The notes beneath the pieces were generated by a model. That model made no database searches, had not been told where the DNA came from, and saw only the letters and a list, made by a program, of their open reading frames with translations. From contig CM043952.1 in assembly GCA_014529385.2 (NCBI GenBank), forward strand, positions 65,062,370 to 65,126,369: a DNA stretch of 64,000 nucleotides, read 5' to 3'. The translations under genes were made by a program, and so were the position numbers. This DNA is from Adiantum capillus-veneris. Taxonomy: Eukaryota > Streptophyta > Polypodiopsida > Polypodiales > Pteridaceae. Shown one piece after another: positions 43,230-56,389 of this stretch; within the stretch, counting starts at the first letter, position 1; the number at the start of each line of letters is the position of its first letter.

Positions 43230-43297
<68 letters not shown>
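43230..43297. repeat. (GA)34 microsatellite
   Basis: Uninterrupted 68-bp dinucleotide tract. Confidence 0.97.
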
Positions 43298-43299
<2 letters not shown>

Positions 43300-45222
43300 A
43301 TCCTTAAAGGTCAGATTGACCTATGGGACCGAGTACAACATGTAACATGCTTGAAGACTATGGATATAAGGGTGGCCACTGACAAGTTGAATCCATGAGG
43401 TGGCTAGGAGAGAAAGATATGTAGGCCATGGTATGGGCTAAAATGTGGGTAAAGCAAGTTTGATGTGATCAAAAGCTGAGCACTCATGTAGGGTATGATG
43501 ATCGCACTCTCAAACTGTTAAGGGATATAATTTGTGTACAAAAAGAGACTCTCCTCCATGTAGTGCTTCAATGCTCTATCTCGGATTTAAGGGACTAGAA
43601 ACTAAGCCAAATGGCTACTATGGTATAAAATATAGGTAAGGACAAGCATGTGAATGGTTGAATATAGTCTTCTCTCTCAAAGGACATGCATGTGTGTATG
43701 TGTGTGTGTATTTGCAGCATGCCCTTTCTTTTAGCATGATGCCCAAAACTCTTGCAAAGAGAAACAATTGAGTGAACTTTTCTGCTTTCATTGCCCTCAC
43801 ATTTTAAGGTGCCAATGGTGCCCAAATGTACACAAACAAACAATATGCGCCTCATATTACTAACCTTCTTATGGTCAATTGCAAGAGACCTTAAAATCCA
43901 TGCGGCGAGTCTTGGTAGATGCAAGTGTACATGCTAGCTAGATTGAGTGCAATCCAACTTGTAAATTTTGAAATTTATCCACATATAAGGACAAAGTTGC
44001 TATAGCCATGCAATCACCCCCACGTCACACACCCATCATGAATACTGCCTTTGAGAAGCAAACGACACACTGCTCACCAAATCAATCGTGATACCAATGG
44101 CAAAGTTTCTTCTACTACTATGTGGTGTAATGTAGGCATGTTGGGTCATGGCCGGTACGTGCATCCTAAGTTCCAACAAATAGCAGTTGATGACTTGGTC
44201 GACTGTGATCCCAAATGCAAGACCAAAACTACACGAGAGAAGCATGGGAGATTTGCTATCATGACCAATGCCTTGATTGGTAAGGATGGCGAGAGGGGAT
44301 GCTAATCCATCTAAATAATTTGTCGTTCAATGCAAACACTATATCCAAAGAAGGATACCAACTCTCTATTAATCTATTTAGAGGGTGACTACCACTCACC
44401 AGGGTCCCATATCAATTGTGTTAGGGGCCCCTCTCTAGCAATCGCAAATTTGCTGCCTCCTTAGAGAGAAACATAGGATGTTAAGACAAGACATTATGCG
44501 AAGGGAGCCGATTACTTAATTCATTCCCAAGAGACCTCAAATTAACCTGATAATTCTTAAACTCAACACACACACACACACACACCCATAGATAGAGAGA
44601 AGGGGGGCGGAGTGTGGGTAGGGGTGGAGGGACGAACTTGCCATGATTAGGAGGAGTATGTTGGAGCTTGGCATGACCAACTAGAAGGAGATTTGTCCTT
44701 GGTCAATCCACAAGAATGTGGAGAGTAACTACACTTCATTAGTTGTTCGATCTTACACTCGAAAAGTTAGACATAGTGTTAATCCAAAAGATAGATTTGT
44801 GATTGGTTGATGTGAATGTGGAGGGCACTTAGACCTTGTGTGTTGTCATACATTGTCATCTAGAAAGTAATTATAGTGGTGGTTGATGCACAAGTGTATT
44901 AAAGAGCTATAAAAGCTCACATGAGAATTGTAGGCATTTGCCCACATTTGCCCTCCCTGTGATTGAAATGAAGGAGAACAATGGTTGCTTCAATTGATGC
45001 ACTTGTAGCCGCGGCAACGCACGGGTCACATACTAGTAGCTTGTATATATATCCATAGCTTGCTTAAAAGCACATTGGATTTTAAGTGGGAGGTTGTTGT
45101 GGAAAAAGGGCCAATGTGCCTTGGTCGTACACACAATGTCCGATGGCCCACTCTATCAACATATGCTATCATATTGTTCATATTATCCTATATAATTGCA
45201 AAGTTCCATTTAATCCATGCTA

Positions 45223-45404
<182 letters not shown>

Positions 45405-45852
45405 CATATCTATACATACATACACACAGACATAAATTATATATATGCAATTGTCATAACAACCTTAAAAAATTACTCTTTAGCATATACAAATATTATT
45501 GCCACTGAAAGGTGGCACAATTGAGGCTCAATAGTGTCACAGCGAGCAAAAGATGAAAATGTCAAATGCTCTTTATAAGGCCATACCAACCTAGAGAGTC
45601 CCTTAAAATCTATGCCAATTTTCTTTTTTTGGAAAATAAATAAATATTATGAATACTTTCTTACTTGTAAGCTCAAAAAAAGATCTTCTTTATAGGAGTG
45701 TTTATAGGGTATGTTCGATTTGTTCTTCTGCATAATCCCAATTTGCTCCATTTAAGTGCAGACAACTTTTATTTCCTAGAACATCTTCGATTTGTAGAAT
45801 GCATGAAAATTGGAAGATGAATGATGGCATGGTCATGACTTGCATACCATGC

Positions 45853-45973
<121 letters not shown>

Positions 45974-46312
45974 CCGGCCAATTTTACCTGGAAAAAGGAA
46001 AAGATTTAGCGTCTATAATGTTTCCAACATGCAAGCTAAGCACAAAATAAAGTGAGTACCTCAAAGTCACATGGAGGAAAATAACGAAGTTGGGCAAATG
46101 AAAGATGCACAAAAGATGGTGCAATTATCTTGGATAGCCGATGAATTTCGCTTTAACCCCCGTTACTTGAGCCTTAGGCTCAATGTCCTGTTGCCCCAGT
46201 TTGGGGCTTCAATTTAGTGGGAGGCAGCTAAAACTCTTTTTGATGATGAAAGCACGACTTAAACACTAAAGGGTACTTTACTAAAGAAGGTTAAATTATG
46301 ATTTAACATTAG

Positions 46313-48960
46313 TGTTTAGGACTAAATAGTCATTATGTGGTGAAACTCCTACTTGGGGGTACCATCGTTGTGCCTCAATTGCCAGGAATCGTCCCTATAG
46401 ACACTGCTAGTGATCTTACTTGGGTGCAATGCATACCTTCTCATCAATCTGTCCCTCAAGATGATCCCTTCTATGAGCCACACAAGGGTGGAACATTCAA
46501 AATTGTCAAGTTTGACGATAGGTATTTAATCCACTCTACAAGCTTGGGTAACATATATGCATGAGAGTGTGCGTGTACATACACATGCAAGTATATGTAC
46601 GTACACACACATGTGTCTGTGTTCATACATACATGCATACATCTGATACATGCACACACACACACATGAATGTATGTATGTATATGTATATAAACATATA
46701 CATTCATACAAACATATATAAATGAGACCCGGCACCAAGGAGTCACCTGTGCTTCTCTATCTTTCCCAACATACGTGTGTATGTATAATTAGACATCTAT
46801 AATTATACATACACACATGTGTGGTGAAATATAGAGAACCACAAGACAAATTCCTACTCCACGGTGTTGGATCTCGTGACCAAGGTAAACTAATCTTGAT
46901 TGTCAGAGTGCATATATAGAAGTTGTTACGTTCCCAACCGGATGTTGAACATAGTTGTGACTATTTGCAGCCTATGCCAACTAATACCTCATCACAAGAC
47001 ATTTCGTGTCGAGAATACAAACACATGCATGTATTCGGAAACTTACAACGATGGGACAATGTCATGGGGTACTGTGGGAGTGGACAATGTGGGCCTCTGC
47101 TCTTGGCAGGCCAATGATGTTTTGATTGGATGTAGTGCCTACTTAGACTCTCATGTTATGGATGGTGAAGCGGGGATCTTAGGACTTGGTAGAGATAGAG
47201 CTTCTATTGTATCCACAAAGGGATCCTCATTTGGAAGCATATTTTCACTTTGCTTACCTCGACCATTCATTCCATGTAAGTGAAACATTACAATGTCATT
47301 TGTGTGCATTTTTTTGCATGTGTGCTCAATAGTTTTCAAGTTTTCAGCACTTCGAGGATACTTAAGGCTCGGCTATGAAGCGGACACTCAAATAACATGG
47401 ATGCGAATGCTAGAAAGCCCACAACATCCATCTTCATATTGTGTGCCATTGATTGGATTGAGTGTCAACCACCAATTGTTACCACTAGATCCTAGAGTTT
47501 TTGCTATGGATCCCTTGAACACGAAGGTATGGGTGCATAAGAATCATTTGATGAATATAACATAAAATCCTTCTTCTCTTTCTTGCTTTTGTCAGTATGT
47601 ACATCAAGGGTTTGATGGCTCCCATGCCCTTCAATTTTTTGAGATTTTGTTACTTTTTTTTTTGGGCAATTTAGTGTTTTTTTCAAAGGACCATAGAAAG
47701 TTACACTAAAATTTAGTAGTAAAATACACTCTAGGTATGATAAGCCACATTGCATGGCCCATTTGATTCGTAAAATGGTCATCATTCTAATTTTAGGTGT
47801 ATAAATTTAGAATATGTACATTTTGTAAATCTTATACTTTTCGGCCTAGATAAGCGTCAACAAACTTCGGGAATTTTGGAGAGCAGTTGTGGACCATTGG
47901 ATTAAGCTTGTTGATCCATTGCAGACCATATGATTAAGCCTGTTGAGTGGGGTCACATGGAAAAGTCAATTTGGAGTGTTTAAGAGACGTTTTATCGAAA
48001 AGGCCTTACACACATGCTTATAATCACAAGAAGTTTTGGACAAATTCTCTCAATATTTCCCACATTGTGACTTACCTCAACATCATGAGCTTCTGTGAGG
48101 GAGGCGCCGCATACCTAGCTAGATACAATTGGGGGCAGGAGACCGCCGGGCCAGTGGGGGGGCCGGTGGTCCCCTGCCCCCAATCGTACCTAGCTAGGTA
48201 TGCGGTGCCTCTCGAGTAGAAGCTCATGATGTAATACATTGTATGAAAAACACTGAGAAAGACTCAGTTTTCCTACATGAGAAAATTTCTAAATCTTCTT
48301 GTGAATCACATGCATTGTTTGAAATGGGGCATTAACTTGTAAGGCGCACTTGTGCGCACACACACACACACTACCATCATCTTATGTATTATGCTTCATG
48401 AAAGGGCCTTTTAGGGTTAAATAGAGGGGTATAAATGACACTTCAAAGAAATTAATATTTTACAATGGTAGGTACTGTAATTTTTGAGCAGTTGTTTATG
48501 CAATCCCATTGACTTAATTTTTCTATGTGCTCACATGCAAATTACTGGCGTGTTTCTTGACTCGGGTACAACAAGTACACGCTTGCCAAATGCTGCTTAC
48601 TTTCCTTTAGCACGTGCAATGCGTGGAGCTATGGCCATTTCTGGATATAATTTCTTCCCAGGGCTTGATGGTTATGAGACATGCTATAATTTTCCATTTC
48701 AAGACTTGCAACATGTTCGAGGCCTTCCAATTGTGGAGCTTTTATTTGAAGCGGAAGTCCTTCTACCACTTGATACATATAACTTGTTTAGGAATGTGGA
48801 AGGAAGCCAATGGTGCTTTGCATTTCGACCTCAGCCAAGGGGTGATGTGGATACAATCATTGGTAATAGTCAGATGCATGGTATTCAATGGAGCTTTGAT
48901 GTTACCAATCAAAGGATTGGATTTCTCAGTGGAGCTTGTAATTTGCAAGATACAGGATGA
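46313..48960 (+). pseudogene. Nepenthesin-like aspartic protease (probable pseudogene)
   Basis: Four exons of an A1B pepsin-like protease can be assembled: 46313-46547 (IDTASDLTWVQC, first catalytic Asp), 46971-47275 (Cys-containing CMYSETYNDGTMSWGT, GILGLGRDRASIV), 47348-47526 (CVPLIGLSVNHQLLPLDPRV) and about 48541-48960 (FLDSGTTSTRLPNAAYF, second catalytic Asp; IIGN; GFLSGAC near the end). Introns 1 and 2 have GT...AG ends and intron 3 has a GT donor. Such enzymes are secreted or vacuolar proteases. Oddities are DTAS instead of DTGS, no signal peptide or propeptide upstream (a stop lies at 46310-46312), and no AG at the expected last acceptor (ATGCAA before ATTACTGGC). Confidence 0.8.
48081..48231. 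repeat. 151-bp near-perfect hairpin in intron 3
   Basis: Arms of about 72 bp starting CATCATGAGCTTCT and ending AGAAGCTCATGATG, with a 5-8-base loop of G (near 48153-48160). About nine mismatches and a one-base bulge. The inner part is GC-rich (GGGGGCAGGAGACC). It could be a miRNA/siRNA precursor or a foldback transposon remnant; no clear target duplication is visible. Confidence 0.85.
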
Positions 48961-51155
48961 CAGAAAAGAGAGAAAAAATGTACCGTACAAAGCATGGTCC
49001 CATGTATAGGGGTAAAATTAGGGGCATGCAAGTGATGTCTCCTTAGTATTACTAATGATTCCCTCGAGGACTTGCTTACTGCATCCTCCTTTGTATGTCT
49101 CTTTTTTTATCGACTAGAAAACACCTCATGCCCAACTTCATGTTGTATAAAATATGCATTACGATGCAACAAACAATCGAGAGACGAGATTTGATCAATA
49201 TACCCTATGTTTGTTCTATCTATCAAGGCAAAAATGCAAAAGCATGACTAAATACGAAACCCTTAGGCTCATGATGTGTGCATCTCTAGGTTTCACTACC
49301 CTTTGACAAATAGCTTTCACCATTGTGTCACAACGGATCACTACTTGTATTGGAGCGGTCATTATATGTATGTAGGTGATTCTTAACGTATACAACAATT
49401 TTCCATTCTCTAAAATTAGGACTATATTAGAGTATTTCTATGGATTACATAACCAAACCCTAAATCCAATGTTTCTAGTTGAGGTGTCCCTTCAAACTGA
49501 TGGGGGTTAGTGTTAAACTTGAGACCTTGTGAGAGATTTAAAAGGTGAATCAGGTGATTTGCTTAAATTCATATTTAGACCTAGGCACTTTAAAACAAAA
49601 AATCAGAAAAGAAATCATGGGCTAGGCCTAAATGAAGGGACCATTTGAAAATTAAAGTAAGTTACTTAAAAAAGAAATAGATGAAAAAGAAGTCATGACA
49701 CAAATCTTGATTCAGAAGTTTGTATGCCTTTCTCCTTGCTCTCTATTACATGTTTCAGCATGCCAAGAATGAAAAATGAATAGGTAGGCCATAATCAAGT
49801 TTTCAGAGTTCCATCGCATGCTAAAGGCCATAATGCATTGGTAGGTATTATGGCATAGGGATTCAATAGTTTGTACACCTTACTCCTTGTTCTCTATGGA
49901 ATGTCTTAACATGCCAAGAATGATAAATGAATGGGCCCGGGGGATTCACTATTAATAATGGGGGATGTCACCTACGTGCATCCAAATTAGAGAAACCCCC
50001 CTATGTACGGTATCTTACATGTTAACCTAACCCCCACATACGGACAAGATATGGGCGTTTTTGCAATGAGCCATCCCACCTCATATGAATTTCATACGGA
50101 ATGTCATGGCCCAGTATTTTATGTATACATACTAGTAACATGACAATTTTAGAAGCACATGATTTTGTGAAAATACATGTTGAATTGAAAATGAACAGAA
50201 GTGTAGATTGTAGTGTGTTTTCGTTTGAGAGAACAAACCACCATGAAAAGCAACAAATATAATGAATACTAAACTAAAATAAACCAATTGATTCAATGTA
50301 ATTTGTCAAAAAATGGAAACCATTTCCCTTGAAAACCGATACAAATCTCAATCTCAAAACAAATGATACTAGCCACCTACTTAGTAGGCTTCCCACTTGG
50401 GATTTAAGACACACATATGAAATGGATTGTTCTCTAAATAATAAATATTGCACACTCATAAACAACCATGAAAAACTTCACTTATGAAATCAAAACACAT
50501 TACAAAACAACCCATTAAAAGATTAAACTTTTTGAAGAGAAACAATATATGTGATATGAATGCTCGTCTATGCTTATGCAAAATGCAACTTTTAAAAAAG
50601 CACCATTTGTATTTAATTTTGATATTGTACATAAAATATAAATCTTAAATTGCCAGAGTCTCCTTTGTATGAAGACTTATTTCTCAGAAAAAATCTGTAC
50701 ACCCCTTTCTTGGGTTCCCACATGGGATTTTCATCACATAACTTCTTTTTCCAAAAAAAATTGTCCACCTTATCTTGGGCTCCCACATAGGATTTAAGGA
50801 TGTTCTTACACACCAAAATCCATCCCATTTTCAATAGTCTCAAAGTAATCTAACTTCAAAGTGGTGGTATGATATGCATATCACAGTACATAAGAAACCT
50901 CCAATCACATAATCCAATCACAAGATTACCAAAAGACCATGTCCACATCATGTGGCCATCATGTACAAAACAAACACAAATGAAAACATAAAAATACCCT
51001 ACCGAATCAACTTAAGAACCCTCAAAACCAAACTACATTCCAAGTGCTAGTATGTCATGCATCTCATACTACACAATCACCAAATTTCCAGGTCCATGTC
51101 CGTGTCATATGGATACCATGTACATAAAACACATAAATCCAAACATCAAAATACA
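48961..51155. other. AT-rich spacer
   Basis: No supported gene. It contains diverged local duplications: 49729-49790 against 49872-49933 (CATGCCAAGAATGA), about 50690-50745 against 50760-50800 (TTGGGTTCCCACATGGGATT), and about 50845-50990 against 51015-51155 (CAAGTGGTAGTATG-like starts, then ACCATGTCCACATCATGTGG). The sequence resumes at 62342 beyond element D. Confidence 0.5.
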
Positions 51156-51160
51156 ATGTT

Positions 51161-51477
51161 TGTTAACCCTCACGCACATTCCTGTCACCTACGACAGACG
51201 CCGTATTATTTATTTGGTAGAGTCAGATACCGGGCTTGTCGGTCCAATAGAAAAAGGGTAGAGTGATCGCTGATGAGAGGCGCACTCTAACTGGAACATT
51301 CAAGAGTTAGTTGGCTAAGCATTGGCGCCCAAGTGTCAATGGGCGAGCTCATATAAAAGTCACCTAAACCTAAAAATCATTCATTCTCTCATTTGTACAA
51401 TTGAAGAGTGCTCTTGCTGCATGTCCATCTTCTTCTACTTCATCTCCTTGTGTGTGTGTGTGTGTGTGTGTGTATGC

Positions 51478-51539
<62 letters not shown>

Positions 51540-51761
51540 ATTGTGATGGCGGCGGCGAGGTGGTTGAGCGCGGCATGACGGTATCTCCTTCTTCTTCGCG
51601 GCGAGGAATCCTCCACGAAGGCGAGCGTAGGGCGGTGAATGACACACCCTTGCTCTCTTGAGCTTACTAGATTAGTCTGGTTGTGTGCTTGCAGCCATTT
51701 CTGGCTCACACACAGTGTATCGGCAAGTCCCTTGCATTGACACGTGCAACAGACGCGTACA
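51161..51761 (+). repeat. 5' LTR of element D
   Basis: 601 bp, TGTTAACCC... to GCGTACA. A TATA box CATATAAAAGTC lies near 51352, followed by a (TG)n-(GA)n run (51449-51538). Confidence 0.93.
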
Positions 51762-51765
51762 TTTT

Positions 51766-51782
51766 TGGCGTTGTTGCGGGGA
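51766..51782 (+). other. Primer binding site of element D
   Basis: TGGCGTTGTTGCGGGGA, a worn version of the tRNA-Asp type site seen intact in A; four T bases separate it from the LTR. Confidence 0.7.
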
Positions 51783-52480
51783 AAATGCCCTGTATTAAGC
51801 TCGAGTAGCACTCTATGCTGCTTTGTGGTGCATTATGAAATGTAGGAAAGGTAGAGAAGGAAGGTGTGTGCATTGAGAACGAGTTTGTTTTGCTGTAGTG
51901 TATTGTTTTGTTAATAAGGTGTTGAAAGGTACTGTGTTTTCTGTGTGATAAGGTGTTAGAATTAAGGTAGTAGATCCATAATGTTAGATCTGTGTAAAGT
52001 ACAATAAGTAGATCTGTTAGCTAATGAGTTGATGTAGTACTGTGTTAGTGTGTGACAGAAGCTCTATTAGTTGTAAGTAGGTCAGTTAGGTGTGTGTGTG
52101 CTCGCACGCACAGCGCGGCCGCGACGATATTCTAAATAAAAAATAAAAAAATAAAAAAATTTAAAGATAGGAATGGGGTGGAGAAGATTCCCTAGACCCA
52201 AGCCCAAGCCCAAGCCCACGCTCAGGCTCAGGCCTCAGTCACCCTTTAAAATTACTTATTTTAGCCTCATGCCTAAGTAAAAATCGACCTTTTTGAGGAC
52301 CATCGAAGCTTCAGGTAACCGAACGTTGTGATGTAAAGCACACCACGACCCTCTGAGTGATAGGCCCGTTTTGAGCTATCACATGATTTAATCCAAAAAT
52401 TGATCATTAAAAGATATTTAAAAATATCAGAAACGAGTGAAAACGGGATGCAAAACGCCCAAAAAACCAGGCGGTTAACC
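51783..52480 (+). other. Leader of element D
   Basis: No gene seen. It contains a short CCCAAG/CTCAGG repeat near 52195-52235. An open frame in line with gag is readable from about 52490. Confidence 0.6.
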
Positions 52481-52489
52481 TTCGAGGGC

Positions 52490-53771
52490 AATTGAGTGCT
52501 CCTGAATTAGCGACCACTAAGGGTCAACCCATAGAGAGCCACACTGCATCTAGTTCAAAAGACACCCCTAGCACCTCAATCTTAGATGGAGCGTTCTTAA
52601 ATGAGAACTAGGAGTATGAACTACAAACAGAAACTCTAACCGACCTATACACAGGTCACACCTATCACATGGGTTGGTTAGATGTCCTACAATCCACAAC
52701 AGGTGCTACTAGTGTGGAGGATCAACAACAAAGAATTTGTGAGGTCATCCATAGGATTATTGAGCTGGAGAGACAGAACAAGGAAATCCACATGCCTTCA
52801 ACGGGTCTCATGAGATTCTTGGATATAGGGAAGGGTAAACAACCAACCTTATCGCAAATGGAGACTCCCTCGGTAAGTCCGATGGATCCTCCATATGTTG
52901 TTTCGCCAGGGGTCTCAGTGTAATCTGAGCCCACAAGTGATAGCTTTACTTTTCCAAGTTTGGCTCGTCTTTCCCTTGATGACACCACGGCTACCATGCC
53001 TACCCCAACAATGGGCATGCCAAGAAACACGCCATGGACCTCATTTGTTAGTAAAGCACCACTACATGGTAGCTCAATGCCTGCAACAGTACCTACAAGT
53101 GTGTACCAATCATATACACCTATAGGTCCTCGTACTCATGTAGTCCCTACCCCTCCCATTGTTTCAACAATCTATGCTCCACAACCACAATACCCAAGTT
53201 CTTATTTCCATGGGACCATACCGGCTAGCATTAGCATGTCACATCCGACGTCTGCTATGCCTAGGACCACACATATGAACTTTGGGCCGCCACATGGCAC
53301 AACACCGTACCAAACGTGGAACCCAAGGGCTTCCTATGCGCCAAGCCCAATGCCAATACCTACTCCACATGTAGTCTCTGGAGCGCCTTCACCCACGGTG
53401 CCTACTCACTTAGGTGACTTGGCAACGTTTGCTCAACCTATCGATCGATCTATTGCTGAGAATATGTGCAACATGCCTGATAGAGATCCTAGAAGTAAGG
53501 CTGTACAAATAGCCAAGCCCACACAAAAATTTAGTGGAGACGGGGATGTGAGAAAGCATATCGAAGTGTTTGAACAAATATGTGATTCTCTAGGAGAACA
53601 CAATGACCTGCATAAGAGTAATGCTTTAAGCCTAACCTTAAGTCGTAAGGCTGGGGATTGGTATAGAACCCTAAGGGTGGAAAAAAAACGATTTACCCTA
53701 CTCTTAGCAGATTGTTCTTGAAAGAATACATACGAGAGGGAGTGCTTTGGGGTGTAGCCTCTCAGCTCCAG
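52490..53771 (+). pseudogene. gag: Element D gag, 5' part
   Basis: One frame runs from about 52490 (QPIESHTASSSKDTPSTSIL) through the ATG at 52669 (MGWLDVLQSTTG) to 53721 with two stops (near 52608 and at 52921). A long Pro/Thr/Ser-rich stretch is followed by the Gag fold: KPTQKFSGDGDVRKHIEVFE and ALSLTLSRKAGDWYRTL. A length change in an A-run near 53682 moves the frame; after it LSRLFLKEYIREGVLWGVAS leads to the copia 4 insertion at TCCAG. Confidence 0.85.
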
Positions 53772-53959
53772 TGTTGGGGTATAGGCGCTTGTGCCTTGCC
53801 CGGCCGCCCAGAGTCTGGGCGCCCACTGACTTGTATACCTTATACATAGCATAAGTGTATAGGGGGTTGCTCACTCTTTGAGTCTCCCCACCCACATCGT
53901 GTCTGTCTCCTTCTCTCTCTCTCTCACTCTCTGTCTGTGGTGCTCCCCGATCCCCTTCA
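53772..53959 (+). repeat. 5' LTR of copia 4
   Basis: 188 bp, TGTTGGGGTATAGG... to CCCCTTCA; partner 57836-58023. Confidence 0.95.
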
Positions 53960-53961
53960 AT

Positions 53962-53973
53962 TGGTATCAGAGC
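53962..53973 (+). other. Primer binding site of copia 4
   Basis: TGGTATCAGAGC, the canonical initiator tRNA-Met site, two bases after the LTR. Confidence 0.93.
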
Positions 53974-55928
53974 TATGGTGACCGCGGAGAGCACGACGGC
54001 TTTGAGAGCTTCGAGGCGATAGCTCTCTCTCTCTCGACGGTAGAGAGATTAAGAAAGCAGAAGACTTGCTGTGAGAATGCAATGGGAGCTTGTGAGCTCA
54101 ATTGAGAGTGATGTATGCTCTTGTGGAAGCTCAGAAAGGAGTGTGGAAGATTGTGTGTAAGTGAAGGTGCTGCCCTAAAACTGTGTGCGCAGCAGCACAG
54201 TTTTCAGATTCGTTTTTCTCCTTGTAGAATGTAGATCTGAGAATTCTGTCCACCGTGCCCTTCCGTTTCAACATGGTTTCAACGTGGTCTACAACTTTGC
54301 AGAAGAAACTTTTTGCAAATTCCTCACCGTTTTGCTGATATTCAGCTCAGACTGACTGTATATAGAAATTCCAGATTTTCTGTTGTCGCATTGTGTGCGA
54401 GTTTGATGCACTTTTGGAAGCACGGGAGATGCTTGAAGTTGAGTGCATAAATTCTGAGCTGAAGATGCAATTGCAGCTTGTGTTAAGCTTGTGGTTTGAG
54501 GGTTTTTTGGTAGACTTGGGCAACAAAGTACGGAGGCGTTTACACACCATCGAGGCGGTCTCTTGAGAGACGCAGTTTTTTGGAGCACACAGGTGGAGCT
54601 TCTTTCACTGGTTTTCACAGGATACTTTGGCAGTGATTTTGTGCTTGGATTCATGGTCTTTGCGGATGGTTTGCATATGGTTATGGCGCATGGTTGATGC
54701 CCATTATACATGCATTTTGGCGAGCACTTTCAAGTGCCGGTGAGCTCTCTTGAGAGCATTGTTTTCGCATTGATCAAGTTTCCCGATTGCAAATCTTTTG
54801 GCGCTTGCTTATGCGCAGTCACTCCGTTGATGTACGTTGAGTGCGGATTGCCACTGTATGTGAAAATGTGAAGCCATTCGAGCCATCAGAAACCTCATTC
54901 GAGCTACGGTTGAGGAGCTGCATTTTTCAGCCCTCTTTTGGCAGTTTATGCTGCGTTTTTGGGTCGAAACGGAGGTTTTTTGGCATAAGCTTTCACACCC
55001 GGACTCGGATACATGTGATCTAGGAGTCTACCTTGGGGTTTTGGCACGCTCCGGACGCGCTCGTCATATCAGAATTTTAAAATTCTGAACGCTGAATTTT
55101 CTGCAGCAGCAGTTGTTTATTGTGTGTCGAGGATTCCACACATGGTTTGCTCTCAGATGTGAGAGTGATATTTGCTGCAATTTTCCTCACAGGTGGGAGG
55201 ATACAATGTATGCCTTATGTGGTTTGATGCTCAGGGAGACTAATGTGATTGCATTTTGAGCTCGGCAATGTATGCCTCGAGCATGTTTTTTGGCAGTCAC
55301 AGGTAGAGAAGATATTTGTGTACTAGATTTGCAGGTGTTTGCAATGATGTATGCAAAGTGTGGAGATTGGTGCATGCATTTGGAGTGCGGTTTGATGCGC
55401 TTTGGTTGCTCATGGTTTTGAGTGTGCAATCAGTTTGGTTACTGGTTTTGTGGCCGTTTTACTGACGAAACTCTGGCAAAATTTTCCCAGGAGTTTTATT
55501 CGTATCATTTATGCGATTTAGGTAGAGATTGCGGGTTGCACTCAGCATTTGCGTGCGGTGTTCTCTGCAGGTGGGAGATTTGTGCGTGTGTATGCATCGA
55601 TACCACACATTGTGGGCTTGGTGATTAGCTCACGGATTTGACAGGCGTACAATTATCTTGGCACACTCACAGGAGTGAGTATTGTGATGTATGCTTGTGT
55701 GGCTACGAGCTAGGTAGCCAGATTCGAGCACTAATGGCTTGAGGTATTTCAGCAGGTTTCAGCTACAAGTTTACAAGTTTACAGGCGAGGCTTGTATTGA
55801 CATTGCGGGAGCTCTATTTTGGAGTGTGTTTCACAGGTTTTACATTGTGTTTCTGGCCATATTGGTAGACAGTTTTCAGGTGTTGTTGTTGAGGTGGTTT
55901 TGCTTTCTAGTTTGCTACATTGTGCTCA
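53974..55928 (+). other. Long leader of copia 4
   Basis: Nearly 2 kb with no conserved protein. It includes a 54870-54960 block shared with the copia 2 leader, and repeated phrases such as GTGTGCGAGTTTGATGC and GGTGGGAG(A/G) TTTG. An open frame joins gag from 55739, but the likely Gag start is the ATG at 55929. Confidence 0.6.
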
Positions 55929-56344
55929 TGGCAGAGACAGGTGATCGATCAGATTGTGACCTCTCACAGATGCGCGTGTTTGATGGGTCAAACTTTGCGG
56001 CATGGAGAGAGTGTATGCTTGACGCATTGACACAGCGTGGGTTGCATGGACCATTGAGTGCTGATGCAGGTAGACCTTCAAACATGTCTGACGATCAGTG
56101 GCAGGAGCTAGAGGAGATGGCACTATCTACACTCTCTTTGCACCTTGCGGAATCTGTATATGCTCTTGTTATGTATGAGACTACTTCGAGAGCACTTTGG
56201 CGCAGATTACATGATATGTATGATAGATCTGAGTCATCACGGACTCGTGTGAGACATGTACATTCACGAGCACGCCGACAGGTGACATGTTGGTATTGTG
56301 GTCATTCTGGACACGTTAGACGGCGTTGTTTTCGTCGTATGTGA
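55929..56344 (+). CDS. gag: Copia 4 Gag, internally shortened
   Basis: Starts MAETGDRSDCDLSQMRVFDG and SNFAAWRECMLDALTQRGL, the copia Gag N-terminus, with LHLAESVYALVMYETTSRAL and LWRRLHDMYDRSE. It then passes almost directly to a zinc knuckle CWYCGHSGHVRRRC (C-x2-C-x4-H-x4-C) and stops. The usual middle of Gag (about 100 residues) is missing without loss of frame. About 138 residues. Confidence 0.82.
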
Positions 56345-56389
56345 CATCGTAGGAGACATGGCAGTCTCAGAGATGTATGTAGTGATGCC

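Noticed and set aside
47293..47347. Extension of exon 2 of the aspartic protease into the intron
   Set aside because: A GTAAGT donor at 47276 and an AG at 47346-47347 fit a short 72-bp intron, and the family alignment continues only after it.
54289..54711. 140-residue minus-strand frame in the copia 4 leader
   Set aside because: It lies antisense to a retrotransposon leader and resembles no known protein.
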